Of a stretch of 64,000 nucleotides of DNA, positions 54,350-64,000 are shown piece by piece; the first letter of the stretch is position 1, and every line of letters starts with the position of its first letter. The DNA is from Sphingomonas sp. H160509. GTDB taxonomy: Bacteria; Pseudomonadota; Alphaproteobacteria; Sphingomonadales; Sphingomonadaceae. The notes under the pieces are model-generated. The model was not told where the DNA came from, searched no databases, and worked only from the letters and a program-made list of their open reading frames with translations. The translations under genes and the position numbers were made by a program. The stretch is from contig NZ_JAMXSR020000002.1 in the NCBI RefSeq assembly GCF_024124765.2, positions 705,001-769,000 on the forward strand. Direction: 5' to 3'.

Positions 54350-55590
54350 CCTGTCGTCGCATTGTCCGCGGGCAAGTCCGGCGGAAGAAGTTGGGCGACC
54401 CGGCGGATGCGGATCGTCTGGCCGGAGCCGAATACCTGATAGCCGCGAGCTTCTAGCGCGGTCTTCAGCGCGGCCGGATCGCCGTCATAGGCGACGCGCA
54501 TCAGCGAGACGCCGCCAAGCGCGAGGCTGGTCGTTGCCGCCGAGCGAACGCCGGGGATCGCGCGGAGTGCGGCTTCGGTCGAGGATACGTTTGCTGCGGC
54601 GGGCGTATCGAACTGGACGATGACCGAGATGCCCTCGCCGCCGGTCAGCACCGCTGTGTTAGCGTCGGCAGTCTCGTCGGTCGGCAGGTCCTCGATAACC
54701 GCGGCTTCGGGCGGCGGCGGTGGCGACAGGCTGTAGTCGACGCGGAGCGAGCCGTTGCGACGCGCTTGCTGGTACAGGTCGTCGATCCGCTTCACGCCGG
54801 TGTCGAGCAGTTGCGGCAGGCCGTCAGGCGTACCGACTCGCAGGGTGAAGCTCCCGATCAGCTCGTTGTCGGGGCCGTGGCGCGCTTCGAACACGCCGAT
54901 CACCGGGCCGCCGGGCCATTGGCGATACAGTTTCACGACCGGGGTGAGCACGTCGCTCGCGCCATATTGGTCGAGGATCGTCCGCCACCAGCCGCGGCCG
55001 GGGCGCTGCGTCTGGCCGACGTTGAGCAGCAGCGCGTCGGGCCCTGAGCCGGACGGCCGGACATAGTCGATGCTGCTGTTGCCGGTGCGATAGCGCGCCC
55101 AGGCCTGTTGCCACTGCGTGCTCTGCTCGAAGGCTTGGCCGACTCCGCCCGAATATTGGACGGGGATCACGAGCATCGGCGGCGAGCGATCGGCGTAGGT
55201 CGAGATGCCGAGGATCGATCCGGCGCGGCCGCGATCGAACAGCACGCCGAGCTTGGCGATGTAGCGTTGCGGGCCGATCTGCTCGTTTTCGACGACGATT
55301 CCCGAGACGAGCGAATCGAGTGTGCCATCTGAGACGAGGCCGCCACCACCGCCGAGCCGGTTCGACAATTGCACCCAAGCTTTTCGCTGGGCGAGCCGCC
55401 AGCCGCTATAGCGCGCGGCGTCGGCGGTCTTGCCGGCAACGTCGACGGTGACGCCGCTCACCTCATACGCGCTGCCGCTGTCGACCGGGGCTGCGCCTCG
55501 GCTGCCGCCCTCGATCTGCGCGAGCACGGCTCCACCGCTCAGCAGGAGAGCGGCGCCAGCAAGCGCGGTGGGAAGGGTACGGATACGCAT
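54346..55590 (-). CDS. DUF2066-like secreted protein
   Basis: 414 residues, intact. Start [25 protein letters not shown] (signal peptide). The [31 protein letters not shown] region and the purM-DUF2066-hda neighbourhood point to DUF2066. The last about 90 residues resemble a small HMA-like ferredoxin fold ([19 protein letters not shown]). No enzyme motif seen. It ends overlapping hda (ATGA) and starts 65 bases from divergent purM. Confidence 0.65.
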   Translation of the reverse strand: MRIRTLPTALAGAALLLSGGAVLAQIEGGSRGAAPVDSGSAYEVSGVTVDVAGKTADAARYSGWRLAQRKAWVQLSNRLGGGGGLVSDGTLDSLVSGIVVENEQIGPQRYIAKLGVLFDRGRAGSILGISTYADRSPPMLVIPVQYSGGVGQAFEQSTQWQQAWARYRTGNSSIDYVRPSGSGPDALLLNVGQTQRPGRGWWRTILDQYGASDVLTPVVKLYRQWPGGPVIGVFEARHGPDNELIGSFTLRVGTPDGLPQLLDTGVKRIDDLYQQARRNGSLRVDYSLSPPPPPEAAVIEDLPTDETADANTAVLTGGEGISVIVQFDTPAAANVSSTEAALRAIPGVRSAATTSLALGGVSLMRVAYDGDPAALKTALEARGYQVFGSGQTIRIRRVAQLLPPDLPADNATTG

Positions 55591-55654
55591 CAAGCGGGCC
55601 TTTTGGCGAAGCAGACGTGGAAATCCAAGCGCGATGTGGCTAGCAGCACCGATC

Positions 55655-56783
55655 ATGACCGATACGCCAGACTCCGCCACCCCGAATGCCGCGCCGAACA
55701 CGGGCTCCTACACCTACGCTCAAGCGGGCGTTTCCATCGCCGCGGGCAACGCGCTGGTGCGGGCGATCGCCCCGCTCGCGCGCTCGACGCGGCGGCCGGG
55801 CGCGGATGCCGATCTTGGCGGGTTCGGGGGGATGTTCGACCTCAAGGCGGCTGGGTTCGTCGATCCGTTGCTGGTGGCGGCGAACGACGGTGTCGGCACC
55901 AAGCTGAAGCTAGCGATCGAATGGGACCGGCATGAGGGCGTCGGCATCGATCTCGTCGCGATGTGCGTCAACGATCTGATCGTGCAGGGCGCCGAGCCGC
56001 TGTTTTTCCTCGATTATTATGCGAGCGGGAAGCTCGATGCGGCGGTCGCCGAGCGCGTCGTCGCGTCGATTGCGGAAGGCTGCAAGACCGCCGGCTGCGC
56101 GCTGATCGGGGGCGAGACCGCCGAGATGCCGGGCATGTATGCGGACGGCGATTACGACCTAGCGGGATTTTGCGTCGGGGCGGTCGAGCGGACCAACGTG
56201 CTGACGGGGCGCGAGATCGCGGCAGGCGACGTGATGCTCGGGCTCGCGTCGTCGGGGGTGCATTCGAATGGGTTCTCGCTGGTTCGGCGCCTTGCTGCCG
56301 ACCGCGGGTGGAAGCTCGATCGGCCTGCGTTGTTCGATCAGGACAAATTGCTGATCGATCATCTGATGGCGCCGACTCGCATCTACGTCGCCAGCCTGCT
56401 GCCGTTGCTGCGCGAGCGGCGGATCAAGGGACTGGCGCATATCACCGGTGGTGGCCTGCTCGAGAACATCCCGCGCGTGCTGCCTAAGGGCGTGCATGCG
56501 GTGGTCGATGCGGACGCGTGGGAGCAGTCGCGGTTGATGGCGTTCCTGCAGGCGCAGGGGCGCGATCGAGCCGGAGGAGATGGCGCGGACGTTCAACTGC
56601 GGGATCGGCATGGTCGTGATCGTGAGTGCCGACGAGGCCGAGGCCGTGACCGCGGCGCTGGAGGCGGCGGACGAAACGGTGTTCACGATCGGGCGGATCG
56701 AGACTGGCGCGCATGGCTGCACGGTGCGTGGGTCGGCGGGTACGTGGAGCGCGCGCGAGGACTGGACCGCGACGCATGGCTGA
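55655..56783 (+). CDS. purM: Phosphoribosylformylglycinamidine cyclo-ligase, frameshifted
   Basis: About 375 residues. AIR synthetase fold: [66 protein letters not shown] and [14 protein letters not shown]. Fifth step of purine synthesis. The frame breaks in a four-G run (56557-56560); dropping one G reads [21 protein letters not shown]. Start [11 protein letters not shown] chosen over an upstream ATG (MWLAAPIM). Overlaps purN. Confidence 0.93.
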
Positions 56784-57348
56784 GAAAACGCGCGTCGGCG
56801 TGCTGATCTCCGGGCGCGGATCGAACATGATGGCGCTGGTCGGTGCGTCGCGCGCTGCGGAGTGTCCGTACGAGATCGCGCTTGTCGCTTCGGACAAGCC
56901 GGACGCGGCGGGCCTCGAATGGGCTCGGTCGGAGGGCTTGGCGACGTTCGCGCTCTCGCCGAAAGGTTTGGGGAAGCCGGCGTATGAGGCGGCGATCGAT
57001 GCGGCGTTGCGCGGGGCTGGTGTCGAGGTCGTTGCCCTCGCCGGCTACATGCGGCTTCTGTCGGACGGGTTCGTCGCGGCGTGGCGGGACCGGATCGTAA
57101 ATATCCATCCGTCGCTGCTGCCCAAGTACAAGGGCCTCGATACGCACGCGCGGGCGATCGCGGCGGGCGATGCGGTCGGCGGCTGTTCGGTCCATGTCGT
57201 GACCGAGGAACTCGATGGCGGCGTGGTGCTGGGGCAGGCCGAGGTGCCGATCCTTCCCGGCGACGATGCGGATGCGCTTGCCGATCGCGTGCTGGTGGCG
57301 GAACATGCGTTGTACCCTAAGACCTTGGCGGAGTTCGTGACGCGATGA
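56776..57348 (+). CDS. purN: Phosphoribosylglycinamide formyltransferase
   Basis: 190 residues, intact. [16 protein letters not shown] at the start, active-site region [20 protein letters not shown] and [12 protein letters not shown]. Transfers formyl from 10-formyl-THF to GAR in purine synthesis. Begins inside the end of purM; its stop overlaps the next start (ATGA). Confidence 0.95.
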   Translation: MAEKTRVGVLISGRGSNMMALVGASRAAECPYEIALVASDKPDAAGLEWARSEGLATFALSPKGLGKPAYEAAIDAALRGAGVEVVALAGYMRLLSDGFVAAWRDRIVNIHPSLLPKYKGLDTHARAIAAGDAVGGCSVHVVTEELDGGVVLGQAEVPILPGDDADALADRVLVAEHALYPKTLAEFVTR

Positions 57349-57709
57349 CCGATCTGTCCCCCTCGACCGCGTTCGCGCGGCGGCTTTGGCGCTGCCGGAG
57401 ACGGAGGAGAAGGTGTCACACGGTCAGCCGACCTTCTTCGTGGCCGACAGGCAGTTCGCGCAGTTCCGGGCGGATCTTCACGGCGATGGACTGATGGTGG
57501 TGTGTGTGAAGACCAGCGGTACCGATGAACAGACGACGCTGATCGAGGCGAACCCGGCAGTGTATTCGCGGCCGGCGTATCTCGGTGCGACTGGCTGGAT
57601 CGGTATGAACTTGGCGGGCGATCCCGACTGGCCGCTCGTCGAGGACCGGATCGCGCGGAGTTGGGAATTGGCGGCCCCTGCCCGTTTGCTGGAGGCTGGC
57701 GGACGATGA
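57345..57709 (+). CDS. MmcQ/YjbR-family protein, frameshifted
   Basis: About 121 residues. LALPETEEKVSHGQPTFFVADRQFAQF and the C-terminal YLGATGWIGMNLAGDPDW match the small YjbR/CyaY-like DNA-binding family. The frame breaks at 57358-57362 (C run) where one more C gives MTDLSPLDRVRAAALALPE. Part of the purMN operon by overlap. Role uncertain. Confidence 0.78.
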
Positions 57710-58311
57710 GCACCGAGACACCGACCGAACGCCGCGAGGCTGCGGCGACGCGGCGGCGTTGGGTGACGCTGGCCGAGGTCGTGGCGGTCGCGGGCGTGCT
57801 GATCGCGGCGCTGACGCTGTGGACCAACTGGTCGGATCATCGTGCGAACGAGGCCGACAAGATCGCCGCGCAGTCGAGTGCGGCGCGCGAGCGGACGAAG
57901 ATCGACCTGTCGGCGATCGTGCAGGATGGCGGCGGTACGCTGTTGTTGAAGGACGCGCGGCATGACCTTCAGGACGTGACGATCACCTTCCCGCGTGCGC
58001 TCGGGGTTTCAGCGCAGCGGCCGCCGGCTGAGCCGGTCATCGACGGGTCGTGGTTCTCGGCGCCGTTGTTGAAGCTTACCGATGGTGGCTCGGACGATCG
58101 TGCGGGGCGGCTGCCGGTGCTGGTCAGCGTGCAGTATTTCGACGGGGATACGACGCGGACCGCTAGCGGGATCTACGATGTGATCTGGAAGACCGAGGGG
58201 CGGATGCTGCGCGGTCGCGCGCTAAAGCTTGAGGGCTTACGGGTTCGTCAGCGTGGTGGCGATCAGGCGAAGCTTGATGCGATCTGGGCGAAAGAGAAGC
58301 CGGCGACATAA
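57706..58311 (+). CDS. Hypothetical single-pass membrane protein
   Basis: 201 residues from MSTETPTERREAAATRRRW. One transmembrane helix near residues 20-40 (LAEVVAVAGVLIAALTLWTNW), then an extracytoplasmic soluble domain. No motif recognised. Starts overlapping the YjbR-like gene (ATGA), so it ends the purMN run. Confidence 0.65.
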   Translation: MSTETPTERREAAATRRRWVTLAEVVAVAGVLIAALTLWTNWSDHRANEADKIAAQSSAARERTKIDLSAIVQDGGGTLLLKDARHDLQDVTITFPRALGVSAQRPPAEPVIDGSWFSAPLLKLTDGGSDDRAGRLPVLVSVQYFDGDTTRTASGIYDVIWKTEGRMLRGRALKLEGLRVRQRGGDQAKLDAIWAKEKPAT

Positions 58312-58335
58312 GCTGCACTTACTGGAAAAGTATAG

Positions 58336-58394
58336 CTTGTTCCCCCGCAAAGGCGGGGCCCAGTCTGGACCCCCGCCTTCGCGGGGGGAACAAG
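58336..58394. repeat. Palindromic G/C-rich intergenic repeat
   Basis: CTTGTTCCCCCGC and its complement end a 59-base near-perfect hairpin with inner arms GGCGGGG/CCCCGCC. This unit type (CCCCGC-AAGGCGGGG) is common in sphingomonad intergenic DNA; it may terminate both convergent genes. Confidence 0.75.
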
Positions 58395-58419
58395 GAGGCG
58401 GGGGCCCCCGTGGCCTAGC

Positions 58420-58938
58420 TCACACCGCTCGCGCGTAGACCGGGTCGTCGTGAAGGGTGGTGCCGACCATGAACTGGCGGGTGCCGATTACCTTGAAGCC
58501 TTGGCGTTCGTAGAAGGCTCGGGCGCGGGTGTTCTGGTCCCATACGCCTAGCAGGACGCGGGTTCGGCCTGCCGCCGTGGCGTCTTCAAGGGCGCGGGCC
58601 ATCAGGGCGGCGCCCAGGCCTGAGCCTTGGGCCTGCTTCATGAGATAGATGCGGCGGAGTTCGATGTCCGCGGGTCCGGGTTCGATCGGGAAGTCCGGCA
58701 CGGTCAGTACCGTGTAGCCGATCGGCGCTTGGCCGGGCTCGTACTCGGCCAGCGTCACGATCGTCGAGGGATCAGATAGCCACGTATCAAACGCGGCGAT
58801 GCTGTTGTTGCGCGTGCAGTGAGCGACGATATCCGCCCCGGACAGCACGGTCGCATAGGTATCGAGGAACGTGGCGGATGCGACGAGCGATAGCGCGGGC
58901 GCGTCGCCCGGCCCGGCCCGTCGCAGCCGCCAGGTCAT
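58420..58938 (-). CDS. GNAT family N-acetyltransferase
   Basis: 172 residues, intact. The acetyl-CoA loop is LMKQAQGSGLGAALMARALE, followed by LLGVWDQNTRARAFYERQGF, a classical GNAT end. Substrate unknown. The start overlaps the ndk stop (ATGA). Confidence 0.85.
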   Translation of the reverse strand: MTWRLRRAGPGDAPALSLVASATFLDTYATVLSGADIVAHCTRNNSIAAFDTWLSDPSTIVTLAEYEPGQAPIGYTVLTVPDFPIEPGPADIELRRIYLMKQAQGSGLGAALMARALEDATAAGRTRVLLGVWDQNTRARAFYERQGFKVIGTRQFMVGTTLHDDPVYARAV

Positions 58939-59360
58939 CAGCCGACGATTTCTTCGGGCTTGAAGAAGTACGCGATCTCGATCTCGGCGTTCTCGTCCGA
59001 GTCCGAACCGTGGACCGAGTTGGCTTCGATCGACTCGGCGAGTTCCTTGCGGATCGTGCCGGGCTCTGCGTTGGCGGGGTTGGTGGCGCCCATGATGTCG
59101 CGGTTGCGCTGCATCGCGTTCTCACCTTCGAGAACCTGGACGACGACCGGGCCCGAGATCATGAACGAGACGAGCTCGCCGAAGAACGGACGCTCCTTGT
59201 GCACCGCGTAGAAGCCCTCGGCCTGCTCGCGGGTCATCTGGATGCGCTTCGAGGCGACGACGCGCAGGCCGGCTTCCTCGAGCATCTTGGTGACCGCACC
59301 GGTCAGGTTGCGGCGGGTTGCGTCGGGCTTGATGATCGAAAAGGTACGGTTCGCGGCCAT
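58938..59360 (-). CDS. ndk: Nucleoside diphosphate kinase
   Basis: 140 residues from [18 protein letters not shown]; an in-frame ATG three codons upstream is less typical. The active-site His is in [23 protein letters not shown] ends the fold. Balances NTP pools. Intact. Confidence 0.95.
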   Translation of the reverse strand: MAANRTFSIIKPDATRRNLTGAVTKMLEEAGLRVVASKRIQMTREQAEGFYAVHKERPFFGELVSFMISGPVVVQVLEGENAMQRNRDIMGATNPANAEPGTIRKELAESIEANSVHGSDSDENAEIEIAYFFKPEEIVG

Positions 59361-59432
59361 GATGGTCACGGGCTCCTGTGTTGACGGTAGTTGGATGCGG
59401 GGCGCTTAGGCGGGAGACGCGGTTAAAGCAAC

Positions 59433-59879
59433 CTATGCGGCCTGTTCCCAGCGGCCGGAGTCGTTCTGTTTCCAGTAGCGGCGTTCGACGCCGTCGCGGT
59501 CGGCTAGCGCCTTCCATGCTAGACGCGCTTCCTGGATCGCTTCGTCGTCGAAGATGTGAAAGGCTCGGTCAAAGGTTAGGATAAGGTCACGCCAACGTCC
59601 GTCTACCACCGCGACGTTGCGGGCGGCGTTGGCAGGCGCGGTTTCCTGGATATCGTGAGCGATTAGAATGGGTTGGACGGTATCGTCGTTGCTGCCGGCC
59701 TGGGCGTGGGGGAGGAAGCTCTCGGGAGCGTAGGACCAGAGCAGGCGGTCGAGCGCGATGCGTTGGTCTTCGGGTTCGGCGACGATCAGGAGGCGGCCGC
59801 CGGTCTGGACGACGCGCTCGGCGATGCGTGGGAGGACGCGGTCGAGGGGGCTGGTTAGGTGGTAGAAGTCGACCTGCAT
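59433..59879 (-). CDS. holC: DNA polymerase III chi subunit
   Basis: 148 residues, intact. MQVDFYHLTSPLDRVLPRIAE start and LLIVAEPEDQRIALDRLLWSY, SFLPHA, NVAVVDGRW fit HolC, which links the clamp loader to SSB. Next to pepA, the usual holC neighbour. Confidence 0.9.
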   Translation of the reverse strand: MQVDFYHLTSPLDRVLPRIAERVVQTGGRLLIVAEPEDQRIALDRLLWSYAPESFLPHAQAGSNDDTVQPILIAHDIQETAPANAARNVAVVDGRWRDLILTFDRAFHIFDDEAIQEARLAWKALADRDGVERRYWKQNDSGRWEQAA

Positions 59880-59886
59880 GCTTACT

Positions 59887-59984
59887 CCCCTTCCGCTTGC
59901 GGGAGGGGTCGGGGGAGGGCTTTGCCTCGCTCGACGCCGCTCGCGGTTGGCCCCCTCCCTAACCCCTCCCGCAAGCGGGAGGGG
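59887..59984. repeat. Palindromic G/C-rich intergenic repeat
   Basis: CCCCTTCCGCTTGCGGGAGG (59887 on) and its near-complement ending at 59984 frame an almost complete 98-base palindrome with inner arms GGGGGAGGG/CCCCTCCC. Placed between holC and pepA. Confidence 0.75.
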
Positions 59985-59995
59985 AATTCATGGCC

Positions 59996-61471
59996 TTACC
60001 CCTCGAAATTGTCCGCTACGAACTGGTCGAGCAACCGCACGCCGTAGCCGGTCGCGCCCTTGTCGTGGTTCGTCCCCGGCTTGTCCGACCACACCATGCC
60101 GGCGATGTCGAGATGCGCCCACTTCACGCCCTCGTCGACGAAGCGCTTGATGAACTGCGCGGCGGTGATCGAGCCGGCGCCGCGGGGACCGACGTTCTTC
60201 ATGTCGGCGATCGGCGAGTCGATCAGCTTGTCGTAAGCCGGCGACAGCGGGAAGCGCCACAGCGTGTCGCCGGTCGTCTTGCCGGCCGCGATCAGCTGGT
60301 CGGCGAGCGCGTCGTCGTTGGCGAAGATGCCGCCATTCTCGGTGCCGAGCGCGACGATCATCGCACCCGTGAGCGTGGCGAGATCGACGATCGTGGTCGG
60401 CTTGTGCGCCTGCTGTACCCAGGTGACGCAATCGCACAGCACGAGGCGACCCTCGGCGTCGGTGTTGAGCACTTCGATCGTCTGGCCCGACATCGAGGTG
60501 ATGACGTCGCTCGGACGCAGCGCGGCGCCGTCGGGCATGTTCTCGACCAGGCCCATGACGCCGACGACGTTCGCCTTGGCCTTGCGGCTGGCCAGCGCCT
60601 TCATCGCGCCGGCGACGGCACCAGCGCCGCCCATGTCCCACTTCATGTCTTCCATGCCCGCGCCGGGCTTGATCGAGATGCCGCCCGAATCGAACGTCAC
60701 GCCCTTGCCGACGAACGCGAGCGTCGGCGCATCGGCCCCTGCGCCGTTCCACTTGAGCGCTAGGATGCGCGCTTCACGGCGCGAGCCCTGGCTGACGCCG
60801 AGCAGGGAGCCCATGCCGAGCTCGGTCATCTGCGCTTCGTCGAGCACGGTGATCTCGAGGCCGAGACCTTCCACGTCCTTCGTCACCTTCTCGACGAAGC
60901 TCTCAGGGTAGACGACGTTCGGCGGCGACGTGACCAGCCAGCGAGTCAGGTCGAGCCCGCCGGTGACAGCGGCCGCCTCGGCCCAAGCCGCATCGGTGCC
61001 GTCGGGCGCGCCGGCGATGGTGATCTCGGTCAGCGTCGGCTTCGATTTCTCGGCGAGCTTGGTGCGGTACGTGTCGTAACGCCATGCGCGCTGGGCGGCG
61101 GCAGCGGCGAAGTGTGCGGCGGCCTTGGCGGTCGGCGTAGTACCAGCCGAGAGGTCGGCGACGACCGAGGTTGCGCCGGAAGTCAGCAGGCGTGCGGTGA
61201 TCGCACCGCCGGCCTTCTCCCAATCGGCAGTCTCGCCAGCGCCCACTCCGACAAGCAGAACCTGGCGGACCGCGCCGTCGACGGGCACGAACAGCTCGAT
61301 CACCGATCCTGCTTCACCCGCAAAGCGTGCCGCAGCCGCTGCGCTGGTCGCCACCGCCTCGCCATCGCCGCCGATCGCGCTCCAATTTATCTGCGCCATG
61401 CCGTCCTTCGCGACGGGGACGGCGAGGATCGGGGCGTTGGCGGGAACGGTCGGGGCGAAGACGATCTGCAT
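59996..61471 (-). CDS. pepA: Leucyl aminopeptidase (M17)
   Basis: 491 residues, intact. The M17 signature NTDAEGRL and the metal/lysine site VGKGVTFDSGGISIKPG are present, with MKWDMGGAGAV between. Cytosolic two-metal aminopeptidase. Start MQIVFAPTVPANAPI. Divergent from lptD. Confidence 0.95.
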   Translation of the reverse strand: MQIVFAPTVPANAPILAVPVAKDGMAQINWSAIGGDGEAVATSAAAAARFAGEAGSVIELFVPVDGAVRQVLLVGVGAGETADWEKAGGAITARLLTSGATSVVADLSAGTTPTAKAAAHFAAAAAQRAWRYDTYRTKLAEKSKPTLTEITIAGAPDGTDAAWAEAAAVTGGLDLTRWLVTSPPNVVYPESFVEKVTKDVEGLGLEITVLDEAQMTELGMGSLLGVSQGSRREARILALKWNGAGADAPTLAFVGKGVTFDSGGISIKPGAGMEDMKWDMGGAGAVAGAMKALASRKAKANVVGVMGLVENMPDGAALRPSDVITSMSGQTIEVLNTDAEGRLVLCDCVTWVQQAHKPTTIVDLATLTGAMIVALGTENGGIFANDDALADQLIAAGKTTGDTLWRFPLSPAYDKLIDSPIADMKNVGPRGAGSITAAQFIKRFVDEGVKWAHLDIAGMVWSDKPGTNHDKGATGYGVRLLDQFVADNFEG

Positions 61472-61609
61472 GAAGAAACCTCGGGGAGCTTTTGAACGAT
61501 AGGATGGGCTTGGCTCTAAGTTGATGCCGCGGGCTTGGCAAAGCAAGGTGGCGGCCTGTCATCTCACGGCGATTGCAGCGAAGCGCCGGTGGTGCGATAG
61601 GCGGGCGAT

Positions 61610-63922
61610 ATGGCGGCAAACGGCTGCCCAGTGCCAAAGGGGTTGGTTCGGATCGTGTTGCGTATCGACCTTTTGACGGGTTGCGCCCTTTCGCTCGCGT
61701 TGGCGACCGGGATCGCGGCTGCGCCTGCCCAGGCCCAGGATTTCCAGAACCGCCCGGTAGCGCCTCCGGTGCAAGACCCGCCGGTCGCCAACGCGTCGAC
61801 AACGACGCCGGCCGAAGACCAGGTACAGTTCAGCTCGACCGCGCTGGAGTACAACACCAACACCGATATCGTCACCGCGACGGGTGAAGTCCGGATGTTC
61901 CGCCAGGGCAGCCGGCTGCGCGCCGACAAGGTCGTCTGGAACCGCAAGACCGGCAAGGTCGTCGCGACTGGCAACATCGCGGTCACCAATCCCGAAGGCG
62001 ATATCGCGTACGGCGACGAAATCAACCTGACCGATTCGCTGAAGGACGGCGTGGTCGACAACATGCTCGTTGTGCTCGAACAGGGCGGACGCCTTGCCGC
62101 CAAGCAGGGCACGCGCGACGCCGACGGCACGGTCAATTTGAAAACCGCCGCCTACACGCCGTGCAGCGTCACCAACACCGCCGGTTGTCCCAAGGAGCCG
62201 ACGTGGAAGATCACCGCGGTCCGCGTCACCTATCGCCCCGAGCGGAAACGCATCTTCTACAAGGGCGCGCGGCTGCACCTGTTCGGCCTGCCCAGCCTGC
62301 CGCTACCCGAGTTCTCGAACCCGGTCGGTGGCGGCAGCGACAGTGGCCTGCTCTCGCCCAACGGCGGCTATAGCCGCGTCAACGGCGTCGAAGTCAGCGT
62401 CCCCTATTACTGGAAGCTCGCCCCGAACCAAGGGCTGGTCATCACGCCGCACATCTACAGCAGCGTGCTGCCGATGGCGCAGGTCGATTATTCCGCGCTC
62501 AACTCGAAGGGCGCGTTCAAGGTACGCGCCTACGCGACCGAAAGCCGGCGCAGCGACGACCTGACGACCGCCACCCCGACCGACACGAGCATGGCGTTCC
62601 GCGGCTATATCGACGGCATGGCACGCTATCAGCTGACGCCGAACTGGACCGCGAGCGGGTCGCTCCGCCTGACGACCGACCGCACGTTCCTGCGCCGCTA
62701 CGACATTTCGCGCGACGACCGGTTGCGCACCACCGCGAGCCTGGAGCGGATCGACGACAGCAGCTATTTCTCGCTGAGCGGCTGGTACGCACAGACCCTG
62801 CGCGTCGCGGACAGCCAGGGGCAGCAGCCGATCGCGCTGCCCGAGATCGATTATCGCAAGCGGTTCGACGATGGCCTCGTCGGTGGCCGGTTCCAGCTCC
62901 AGCTGAACACGGTCGCGCTGACCCGCACCGATGGCCAGGACACGCAGCGCGCGTTCGCGAGCCTGCAATGGGATTTGCGCCGCTTCACGAACTGGGGTCA
63001 GGAGGTCACTTTCACCGCGTTCGCGCGCGGCGACCTGTACAATAGCAACGAGATCGATGCGACGATCAACCCGACCTATCGCGGGTTCGGCGGCTTCCGC
63101 CAGCGTGCCATCGGCGCGGCTGCGGTGGACGTAAAATGGCCGTTCATCGGTACGTTCCTGGGCGGTACGCAGCGCTTTACGCCGCAGGTGCAGTTCGTCG
63201 CGGCACCGAAGGTCGCCAATCTTTCGTTGCCGAACGAGGACTCGCGCGCCGTCGACCTGGACGACACCAACCTGTTCTCGCTCAACCGGTTCGCCGGCTA
63301 TGATCGGTTCGAGGATTCGTCGCGCGTCACCTATGGTGGCGAATGGGCGCTCGATTTGCCGGGGATCGCGTTCACCACCAACGTCGGCCAGAGCTATCGT
63401 GTCGACAAGCGGCCGACCATCTTGCCCGACGGCACCGGGCTCAGCGACCGGTTCTCCGATATCGTCGGGCGCAGCGAGCTCCGGTTCCGCGACTTCGTCT
63501 CGATCGTCCACCGCTACCGGCTCGACAAGGATGGCTTCGCGATCCGCCGCAACGAGCTCGACGCCACGATCGGCTCGCGCGCGACCTATGTGCTGGTCGG
63601 GTATCTCAAGCTCAACCGCAACATCGATGCATCGATCGAGGATCTGCGCGACCGCGAGGAAGTCCGCGTTGCGGGACGCGTGCAGTTCGCACGGTTCTGG
63701 TCGGCGTTCGGTTCGGGCGTGGTCGATCTGACCAACGCATCGGAAGATCCTCTGTCCCGCAGCGATGGCTTCACGCCGATCCGCCACCGGCTGGGCGTCC
63801 AGTATGAGGACGACTGCCTGCGTCTCGGCGGAACGTGGCGGCGGACGTACAACGACACCGGCGACGCGCGTAAGGGCAACAGCTTCCTGTTGACGCTGGC
63901 CTTCACCAACCTCGGCCGCTAA
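61610..63922 (+). CDS. lptD: LPS-assembly protein LptD
   Basis: At most 770 residues; a GTG at about 61658 with AAGGGG upstream would give the signal peptide LRIDLLTGCALSLALATG to AQAQ. The OstA/LptA-like N-domain (FSSTALEYNTNTDIVTATGE to LKDGVVDNM) is followed by a large barrel. Cys residues at TPCSVTNTAGC and EDDCLRL may form the inter-domain disulfides. Inserts LPS (here lipid-A-type glycolipid) into the outer membrane. Intact. Confidence 0.92.
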   Translation: MAANGCPVPKGLVRIVLRIDLLTGCALSLALATGIAAAPAQAQDFQNRPVAPPVQDPPVANASTTTPAEDQVQFSSTALEYNTNTDIVTATGEVRMFRQGSRLRADKVVWNRKTGKVVATGNIAVTNPEGDIAYGDEINLTDSLKDGVVDNMLVVLEQGGRLAAKQGTRDADGTVNLKTAAYTPCSVTNTAGCPKEPTWKITAVRVTYRPERKRIFYKGARLHLFGLPSLPLPEFSNPVGGGSDSGLLSPNGGYSRVNGVEVSVPYYWKLAPNQGLVITPHIYSSVLPMAQVDYSALNSKGAFKVRAYATESRRSDDLTTATPTDTSMAFRGYIDGMARYQLTPNWTASGSLRLTTDRTFLRRYDISRDDRLRTTASLERIDDSSYFSLSGWYAQTLRVADSQGQQPIALPEIDYRKRFDDGLVGGRFQLQLNTVALTRTDGQDTQRAFASLQWDLRRFTNWGQEVTFTAFARGDLYNSNEIDATINPTYRGFGGFRQRAIGAAAVDVKWPFIGTFLGGTQRFTPQVQFVAAPKVANLSLPNEDSRAVDLDDTNLFSLNRFAGYDRFEDSSRVTYGGEWALDLPGIAFTTNVGQSYRVDKRPTILPDGTGLSDRFSDIVGRSELRFRDFVSIVHRYRLDKDGFAIRRNELDATIGSRATYVLVGYLKLNRNIDASIEDLRDREEVRVAGRVQFARFWSAFGSGVVDLTNASEDPLSRSDGFTPIRHRLGVQYEDDCLRLGGTWRRTYNDTGDARKGNSFLLTLAFTNLGR

Positions 63923-63970
63923 GCCCGCGTTCAGCTACTTTGAGGCAAACGTCGCCGGATATGCGCCGTC

Positions 63971-64000
63971 ATGACAATGATGGTGCGGATTACGGCGTGC
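63971..64000 (+). CDS. Possible start of the next gene, perhaps surA (cut by window edge)
   Basis: Only about ten codons (MTMMVRITAC) are visible 48 bases after lptD. surA usually follows lptD in alphaproteobacteria; the short piece looks like a signal peptide start but cannot be identified by itself. Confidence 0.3.
   Translation, partial: MTMMVRITAC

Overview
The window looks like a chromosomal segment of a sphingomonad (Alphaproteobacteria, Sphingomonadales). Evidence: high G+C throughout, several TonB-dependent receptors, the alphaproteobacterial order dusB-ntrB-ntrC-ntrY-ntrX-hfq-hflX facing mazG, a fused ispDF gene, a double-domain Hfq, and a purN-purM-DUF2066-hda-ppk-ppx block. No rRNA, tRNA or CRISPR array was seen.

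Layout. (a) 1-12.2 kb is an accessory and nutrient-uptake region: the end of an M3 peptidase, a TonB receptor, a GST, a siderophore receptor under a Fur-type box, an NhaP antiporter, a decayed GH43 glycosidase, a KDG-type sugar kinase, a decayed TonB receptor piece, and astB. (b) 12.3-20.1 kb holds cell-wall and housekeeping genes: mltB-like, rlpA, dacC, holB, metG, tatD, a PhnP-like metallohydrolase and a retropepsin-like protease. (c) 20.15-21.6 kb is an IS30-family element with a frameshifted transposase. (d) 21.8-29.8 kb is the most unusual locus: a secreted M1 aminopeptidase, divergent from a Pls/PosA-type single-module membrane NRPS (A-T, six TM helices, three hexapeptide-repeat domains) that is translationally coupled to a phosphopantetheinyl transferase and a GNAT enzyme. 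(e) 29.9-39.7 kb is the nitrogen-regulation and RNA block: mazG, hflX, hfq, ntrXYCB, dusB. (f) 39.8-49.9 kb carries ispDF, cinA, a COQ10-like gene, lipA, carbonic anhydrase, PPK2, an APC permease, aspS, rnd and an I78 lipoprotein. (g) 50-64 kb carries ppx/gppA, ppk1, hda, DUF2066, purM, purN, small genes, ndk, holC, pepA, lptD and possibly the start of surA.

A dominant technical feature is about 31 single-base frameshifts, mostly one extra base in short mononucleotide runs (often five G or C where four restore the frame). They hit genes a living cell needs (metG, aspS, lipA, purM), so most are read here as consensus or assembly errors. Affected genes are annotated as single CDSs across the shift. 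The GH43 and TonB-receptor remnants near 8.6-10.8 kb also lack large parts and carry in-frame stops, so they look like true decay.

Functional links: PPK1, PPX and PPK2 give a polyphosphate set. The NRPS, PPTase, GNAT and aminopeptidase may make and degrade a cationic amino-acid homopolymer or short peptide. The receptor-rich left end fits scavenging of plant-derived sugars and iron. G/C-rich palindromic repeats fill several intergenic gaps.
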